Source of the DNA: Candidatus Moraniibacteriota bacterium
Lineage (GTDB): Bacteria > Patescibacteriota > Minisyncoccia > Moranbacterales > UBA2206
Direction: 5' to 3'
DNA length: 10,358 nucleotides
Assembly (NCBI GenBank): GCA_023261605.1
Contig: JAHFOP010000035.1
Span: forward strand, 1 to 10,358
Shown here: one piece after another, positions 6,829 to 10,358 of the stretch
Position numbering within the stretch: the stretch's first letter is position 1
Layout of the letters: every line of letters starts with the position of its first letter
Notes under the pieces: model-generated
What the model saw: only the letters and a program-made list of their open reading frames with translations
Told to the model about the DNA's origin: nothing
Databases searched by the model: none
Program-made: the position numbers and the translations under genes

Positions 6829-7767
6829 ATGAACAATCTTAGCAGTCAAATTCTATCTACGCTTATATATTACGATATCCTAGACTATCCCATGACCTCT
6901 TTTGAGGTTTGGAAATATTTAAATGCAACGGACAGGAAAGAAAAAGAAGAAGATATCTTCAAGTTGCACGATATCATGAAAGAATTGGAAAATGATAAAC
7001 TGAAAAATCAGATTGAAGAATATCGCGGTTTCTATTTTTTGCGTGGCCGGAAAGCATTGGTGGAAAGACGCTTGGAGAAGAATAAAATTTCTGAACAAAA
7101 ATTTAAAGTTATTAGAAAGGTGGTTTTCTGGCTCAGGTTTTTGCCATTTGTTCGCATGGTCGCGGTGACAGGAACGGTGGCTATGAAAAACGCTGGCCAA
7201 AGCAGCGATTTGGATCTGTTGATTGTTTTGAAAAGCGGGCGGATTTTCCTGGGTAGGACTTTGGTGACGGGGCTCGTCCATCTTATGGGTAAACGGAGAT
7301 ATGGCAAAAAAATCGTTGATCGAATATGTCTTAATTGTTTTTTGACTGACAAATCTCTGGAGAGTCGTCTGCGCGATGTTTTTTCCGCCTCGGAATATTT
7401 TTTCATCGTTCCTTTAGTCGGGCGAGAAACATTCCGGAGTTTTCAAAGGGAAAATATTTGGATAAAAAATTTTAAAACTAATTTTTATCCGGACGCTTCC
7501 GGTAATCTGAAAGAAATTTCAGAAAAAGGTTGGGCGTTCAAGATAAAATTTTTTTTAGAAAAGTTTTTTGAATTGAATATTTTCAATGAATTGGAGAAAA
7601 GCTTGAAAAAATGGCAGACTGAGCGCATCGCGCGGGATCCGCGCACTAAAGAAGAGGGCAGTATTATTGTGGCTGATGCGCAAGCGCTGATTTTTTTCCA
7701 TCGCGCTCATAGTCTAAAAATGAATAAATTGTTTCAAAAGCGCCTAGAAGAACTGGCAGTTAGCTAG
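6829..7767 (+). CDS. Nucleotidyltransferase-fold protein of unknown function
   Basis: A 312-aa protein that I cannot assign to a named gene. The N terminus (about 5-75) looks like a winged-helix segment (ILSTLIYYDILDYPMTSFEVWKYL style). In the middle, Gly115-Thr116 and Ser126-Asp127-x-Asp129 (VTGTVAMKNAG... SSDLDLLIV) form the GT/GS...DxD pattern of the DNA polymerase beta-type nucleotidyltransferase superfamily; Asp164 (VDRICLN) is a candidate third carboxylate. The C-terminal part is basic and helical with no motif I recognise. There is no signal peptide or convincing membrane segment. The ATG at 6829 is preferred over an adjacent TTG at 6826; there is no Shine-Dalgarno sequence. It starts 12 bp after the second uvrA and ends just before a strong terminator, so the two probably share a transcript. 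The substrate (nucleotide, RNA, protein or antibiotic) cannot be told from sequence. Confidence 0.8.
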   Translation: MNNLSSQILSTLIYYDILDYPMTSFEVWKYLNATDRKEKEEDIFKLHDIMKELENDKLKNQIEEYRGFYFLRGRKALVERRLEKNKISEQKFKVIRKVVFWLRFLPFVRMVAVTGTVAMKNAGQSSDLDLLIVLKSGRIFLGRTLVTGLVHLMGKRRYGKKIVDRICLNCFLTDKSLESRLRDVFSASEYFFIVPLVGRETFRSFQRENIWIKNFKTNFYPDASGNLKEISEKGWAFKIKFFLEKFFELNIFNELEKSLKKWQTERIARDPRTKEEGSIIVADAQALIFFHRAHSLKMNKLFQKRLEELAVS

Positions 7768-7775
7768 TTAGCTAG
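7760..7775 (+). repeat. Tandem 8-bp repeat over the stop codon
   Basis: TTAGCTAG occurs twice back to back (7760-7767 and 7768-7775). The first copy ends in the TAG stop of the nucleotidyltransferase-like gene, and the second carries an in-frame TAG just after. It may be a small duplication; no function is evident. Confidence 0.6.
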
Positions 7776-7787
7776 AATGATACAAAT

Positions 7788-7825
7788 AAAAAACAGTGTC
7801 TTGGGTTGACCAGCGCTGTTTTTTT
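7788..7825 (+). terminator. Rho-independent terminator
   Basis: A stem of about 11 bp is formed by AAAAAACAGTG (7788-7798) and CGCTGTTTTTT (7814-7824), with one T-G wobble. The inner loop can pair further (TTGG with CCAG) around GTTGA. A run of seven T closes it (7819-7825). It lies about 20 bp after the nucleotidyltransferase-like gene and ends the uvrA-paralogue transcript. Confidence 0.85.
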
Positions 7826-7844
7826 GTCTTTTTTGTGGTATAAT
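7816..7844 (+). promoter_or_regulatory. Extended -10 promoter for the kinase-regulator-pilB operon
   Basis: A perfect TATAAT (7839-7844) is preceded by TGG (7836-7838), giving the TGnTATAAT extended -10 form. The -35 position at 17 bp spacing is CTGTTT (7816-7821), a weak match that falls in the 3' arm of the preceding terminator. A start near 7851 would give a leader of about 30 nt to the kinase ATG. TTGACC at 7806 is too far upstream (27 bp) to be the -35. Confidence 0.75.
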
Positions 7845-7881
7845 AAAAACAAGATACAAAAAATAAACATAAAATTTTCCC

Positions 7882-8838
7882 ATGAAATTCATTAATGATT
7901 TTAATTTAAGAAAACAAGCTGAAGAGCTGGGGGTCAGTGTGTGGCAGACTCCGGGATTCCTGTCTATCATTATGGGGTTTGTGTCTGTGGTCATTATGAC
8001 GGCCACATATTTTGTTTCCAAAAATTATGACAATCCACAGGTCTTGATTGCTTCCGAATGTTTAGTTGTTGTTGTTGTATTGATTATCGGAACTTCAATT
8101 AGTCGATTTGTCTGGCAAATGGCCGATCTCAATCGGATGAAAAGCGAATTCGTAGCGGTGGCATCTCATCAATTGCGCACGCCCTTGTCGGCTATCAGAT
8201 GGGAGATAGAATTATTGTTGACCAAAATGAAAAAAGGATTGGACGAGAAACAGGTACAGAAATTGGAAAACATTGCCATTCTCAGTCATAGGATGACAAG
8301 ATTGGTTAACGATCTTCTGGATGTGGCCAGAATTGATCAGAACAAGTTGATTCTTCGAGGACAGGATTTCGATTTGGCGAAACTGGCTCAGGAAATGCTC
8401 GACGAAGCCATTTCTGCTTATGAAGACAGGCACATCTGCGTCAGTTTGGATATCAAAAAACAATTGCCGACAGTTGTGGGAGATGTGGACAAGATAAAAT
8501 TGGTTTTGGATAATCTTATCAGTAATGCTTTCAAATATACAACCAGTGGTGGGAAAATTCACATCAGTCTTTTTCAGAAAGATAAAGAAATTGTGTTTGA
8601 AATAGACGACAACGGAGTGGGGATTCCCAGGGAACAAATAGATCGAGTTTTTGAAAAATTTTTTCGCAGTGATAACGCTATTAAATATCAAACTGAAGGT
8701 ACGGGGCTGGGCCTCTACATATCTAAAAATATTATAGAACAACTAGGAGGACATATTTGGTTTCAATCAATTGAAAATGTCGGATCCAAGTTCAGTTTTT
8801 CTTTGCCAGTAGCAAAAAATTCAAATAAATTAATTTAA
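7882..8838 (+). CDS. Membrane sensor histidine kinase without external domain
   Basis: A 318-aa two-component kinase that autophosphorylates on His and passes phosphate to a response regulator. Two hydrophobic segments (about 25-47 and 54-77) are joined by a loop of about six residues (KNYDNP), so there is no periplasmic sensor domain; the signal is probably sensed in the membrane or cytoplasm. Then the HisKA H-box SHQLRTPLSAIR with His96, and the HATPase part: N-box DNLISNAFKYT (about 210-220), G1 DDNGVGI (242-248), F-box FEKFFR (257-262), G2 GTGLGLY (273-279). All catalytic motifs are intact. The ATG at 7882 is the first sensible start after the promoter, again without a Shine-Dalgarno sequence. 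The response regulator follows 28 bp downstream and is the obvious partner. I do not recognise a named orthologue. Confidence 0.93.
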   Translation: MKFINDFNLRKQAEELGVSVWQTPGFLSIIMGFVSVVIMTATYFVSKNYDNPQVLIASECLVVVVVLIIGTSISRFVWQMADLNRMKSEFVAVASHQLRTPLSAIRWEIELLLTKMKKGLDEKQVQKLENIAILSHRMTRLVNDLLDVARIDQNKLILRGQDFDLAKLAQEMLDEAISAYEDRHICVSLDIKKQLPTVVGDVDKIKLVLDNLISNAFKYTTSGGKIHISLFQKDKEIVFEIDDNGVGIPREQIDRVFEKFFRSDNAIKYQTEGTGLGLYISKNIIEQLGGHIWFQSIENVGSKFSFSLPVAKNSNKLI

Positions 8839-8853
8839 TAAATTCATCCCCAA

Positions 8854-8858
8854 GAGGG
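8854..8858 (+). promoter_or_regulatory. Shine-Dalgarno sequence of the response regulator
   Basis: GAGGG lies 8 nt upstream of the ATG at 8867, an ideal spacing. It is the only clear ribosome binding site in the window; the other five visible start codons have none. It could raise translation of the regulator relative to the kinase. Confidence 0.65.
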
Positions 8859-8866
8859 ATAATTAT

Positions 8867-9238
8867 ATGACCAAAAAAATACTACTCATTGAAGATGAGG
8901 CGGAACTACGAGAGACCATGGTGGAATACCTGATGGGTGAAAAATTTGAAGTGGTAGCCGCCATAGATGGACAATCCGGCTTGGAAATGACACAGAAAGA
9001 ATTGCCTGATCTAATTCTTTTGGATATAATTTTACCCAAGATGGATGGGTTCACAGTTTTAGAGGAGATAAAAAAGAATGAAAAAACCAGACATATCCCA
9101 GTGATTTTGTTGACCAATTTAGAAAGTATGGAAAATATTCAAAAAGCCATCGAAAAAGGAGCCTACGCTTATTTGATTAAGGCTGATTTCAAACTGGAAG
9201 AAGTAGCTAAAAAAATAAAAGAAGTTTTGAAGATGTAA
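8867..9238 (+). CDS. Single-domain response regulator (CheY-like receiver)
   Basis: A 123-aa receiver domain with no output domain. The acidic pair Glu9-Asp10, phosphoacceptor Asp53 (LILLDIILP), Thr83 (VILLTN) and Lys105 (AYLIKAD) are all in place, so it should be phosphorylated by the upstream kinase. With no DNA-binding part, it probably acts by protein contact, as CheY and some pilus regulators do, or as a relay intermediate. The ATG at 8867 has a good Shine-Dalgarno sequence. A PilB-type ATPase gene begins 4 bp after its stop, which makes pilus assembly a reasonable target; that link is inferred from context only. Confidence 0.94.
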   Translation: MTKKILLIEDEAELRETMVEYLMGEKFEVVAAIDGQSGLEMTQKELPDLILLDIILPKMDGFTVLEEIKKNEKTRHIPVILLTNLESMENIQKAIEKGAYAYLIKADFKLEEVAKKIKEVLKM

Positions 9239-9242
9239 ATCA

Positions 9243-10358
9243 ATGCGCATTGAAAATAAACAACTTAGGGAATTTATCTTAGATTCTAAAAAAGTAGATC
9301 CTGAAAAACTTGAGACATCCTTCCAAGAAGCGGAAAAAAATGGAAAAAAGTTGGGGGATATTCTTTTGGCTGAAAATTTAATCAATGCAGAGGATTTGCG
9401 CAAGCTTTATGCTTATGTTTTAGGCATTCCCTTTGTGGATATTTCGAAAAATACCGTGCCGACGGAAATTTTACAAATAGTGCCGGAACCGATTGCTAAA
9501 AAATACAAAGTGGTAGCTTTTGAAAAAATCGGGACTGAGCTGAAAGTAGCCATGCTTAACCCGGAAGATATCCAGACAATAGATTTTATTCGTAAAAAAA
9601 CCGGTTTTAAAATAATCCCATGTCTCACTACAGAAGAAGGCATTGAAACAACACTCAAACTGTATAGCAAAAGCTTGAAGGCGGAGTTTGGAGATATTAT
9701 TGATAGAAATTCAGATGAGATAGCTAAGGAAAGAACGGCGGATAATTTGGAGGAAATCGCGCAAGAATTGCCAGTCATTCGAATTGTGGACACCCTCATT
9801 AAACATGCTATTTTGCAAAGCGCGAGTGACATTCATATCGAACCGGATGAGAAGGAAGTGCGGGTGAGATATCGCATTGACGGAATTTTGCATGAAGCTA
9901 TGACGCTTCCGAAGCAGGTGAGTGACGGGATTATCGCGCGCATCAAAGTGTTGTCTAACTTGAAGCTGGACGAACATCGTATTCCGCAGGATGGACGCTT
10001 CAAGATTGAAAAAGAAGACATTAAAATTTCTTTCCGAGTCAGTATTTTGCCGATTTTTGATGGAGAAAAAATAGTTATGCGGCTTCTTAATGAAAATTCT
10101 AAAGGTTTGACTTTGGAAAAGATGGGCATGACAGGAGAGGGATTAGAGATCATTCATCGTGAAATTAAGAGGCCGAACGGTATGATACTCGTGACGGGAC
10201 CGACTGGCAGCGGGAAAACTACGACGCTGTATACTGTTATGGATATTTTGAACACGCCAGATGTTAATATCAGTACAGTTGAAGATCCGGTGGAATACCG
10301 GATGGGTCGGATTAATCAAACGCAAGTCCAGCCGAAGGTTGGTTTGACTTTCGCTGCC
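9243..10358 (+). CDS. pilB: PilB/GspE-type pilus assembly ATPase (3'-truncated by window edge)
   Basis: The frame stays open from the ATG at 9243 to the last base, giving the first 372 residues of a protein normally about 560-580 aa long. This hexameric motor sits at the inner face of the membrane and drives pilus extension or secretion. Residues about 1-150 form the GspE/MshE-type N-terminal domain (LGDILLAENLI, LGIPFVDIS). Then come ASDIHIEP and RYRIDGIL (near 200-215), LDEHRIPQDGRF, Walker A GPTGSGKTTT from residue 319 and the Asp box STVEDPVEYR. The window stops at VGLTFAA, just before the Walker B region. PilB is favoured over PilT by the N-terminal domain and over GspE by habit in reduced bacteria, but PilB and GspE cannot be firmly separated here. 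It starts 4 bp after the response regulator, in the same operon, with no clear Shine-Dalgarno sequence. Confidence 0.92.
   Translation, partial: MRIENKQLREFILDSKKVDPEKLETSFQEAEKNGKKLGDILLAENLINAEDLRKLYAYVLGIPFVDISKNTVPTEILQIVPEPIAKKYKVVAFEKIGTELKVAMLNPEDIQTIDFIRKKTGFKIIPCLTTEEGIETTLKLYSKSLKAEFGDIIDRNSDEIAKERTADNLEEIAQELPVIRIVDTLIKHAILQSASDIHIEPDEKEVRVRYRIDGILHEAMTLPKQVSDGIIARIKVLSNLKLDEHRIPQDGRFKIEKEDIKISFRVSILPIFDGEKIVMRLLNENSKGLTLEKMGMTGEGLEIIHREIKRPNGMILVTGPTGSGKTTTLYTVMDILNTPDVNISTVEDPVEYRMGRINQTQVQPKVGLTFAA

Noticed and set aside
7806..7811. TTGACC as the -35 box of the kinase promoter
   Set aside because: The spacer to TATAAT would be 27 bp, far too long; it sits in the terminator loop.
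8212..8742. 176-codon open frame on the - strand opposite the kinase gene
   Set aside because: It lies wholly opposite a clear histidine kinase with intact motifs, has no recognisable family features and reflects the codon bias of the sense gene.
1..10358. CRISPR array, tRNA or rRNA genes, insertion sequences
   Set aside because: I saw no regularly spaced repeats, no cloverleaf-like or rRNA-like sequence and no transposase; nearly all bases are within coding genes.

Overview
The window is a gene-dense stretch of about 10.4 kb with every gene on the + strand and almost no spacer DNA. It carries a nucleotide excision repair block, a small protein of unknown function, and the start of a signalling plus type IV pilus block. 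Base composition is moderately AT-rich and TGA is used as a stop (end of the first gene), so the standard bacterial code fits. A miniature UvrC, tight spacing, mostly absent Shine-Dalgarno sequences, a sensor kinase with no external domain, and short repeats inserted in frame inside housekeeping genes all suggest a reduced-genome bacterium. Candidate Phyla Radiation / Patescibacteria (Parcubacteria-like) is my best guess. This is inference, because there is no rRNA gene or marker phylogeny in the window.

Positions 1-3926: a 5'-truncated uvrA (canonical UvrA, about 91 N-terminal residues outside the window), then after 7 bp a short uvrC (422 aa). This UvrC keeps its nuclease active sites but lacks the usual middle module and the C-terminal helix-hairpin-helix domain. 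Both genes carry in-frame repeat-derived segments: a 7-bp triplet repeat in uvrA, and in uvrC an AT-rich repeat plus a perfect 28-bp palindrome. Positions 3927-7767: a sigma70-type promoter, a second full-length uvrA paralogue (937 aa) whose UvrB-binding region is divergent, and 12 bp later a 312-aa protein with a nucleotidyltransferase motif, followed by a strong intrinsic terminator. Positions 7768-10358: an extended -10 promoter, then a membrane histidine kinase, a single-domain response regulator and a PilB/GspE-type pilus assembly ATPase that runs off the right edge, in what looks like one operon.

Functionally, UvrA finds DNA lesions and loads UvrB, and UvrC then cuts on both sides of the lesion. 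The second UvrA may be a specialised or UvrB-independent version. The kinase and regulator pair directly upstream of the pilus motor gene suggests phosphorelay control of type IV pilus assembly or of the operon. The most distinctive features are the uvrA-uvrC-uvrA arrangement, the palindrome sitting exactly at the shortened UvrC domain junction, and the uncharacterised nucleotidyltransferase-like gene coupled to the second uvrA.
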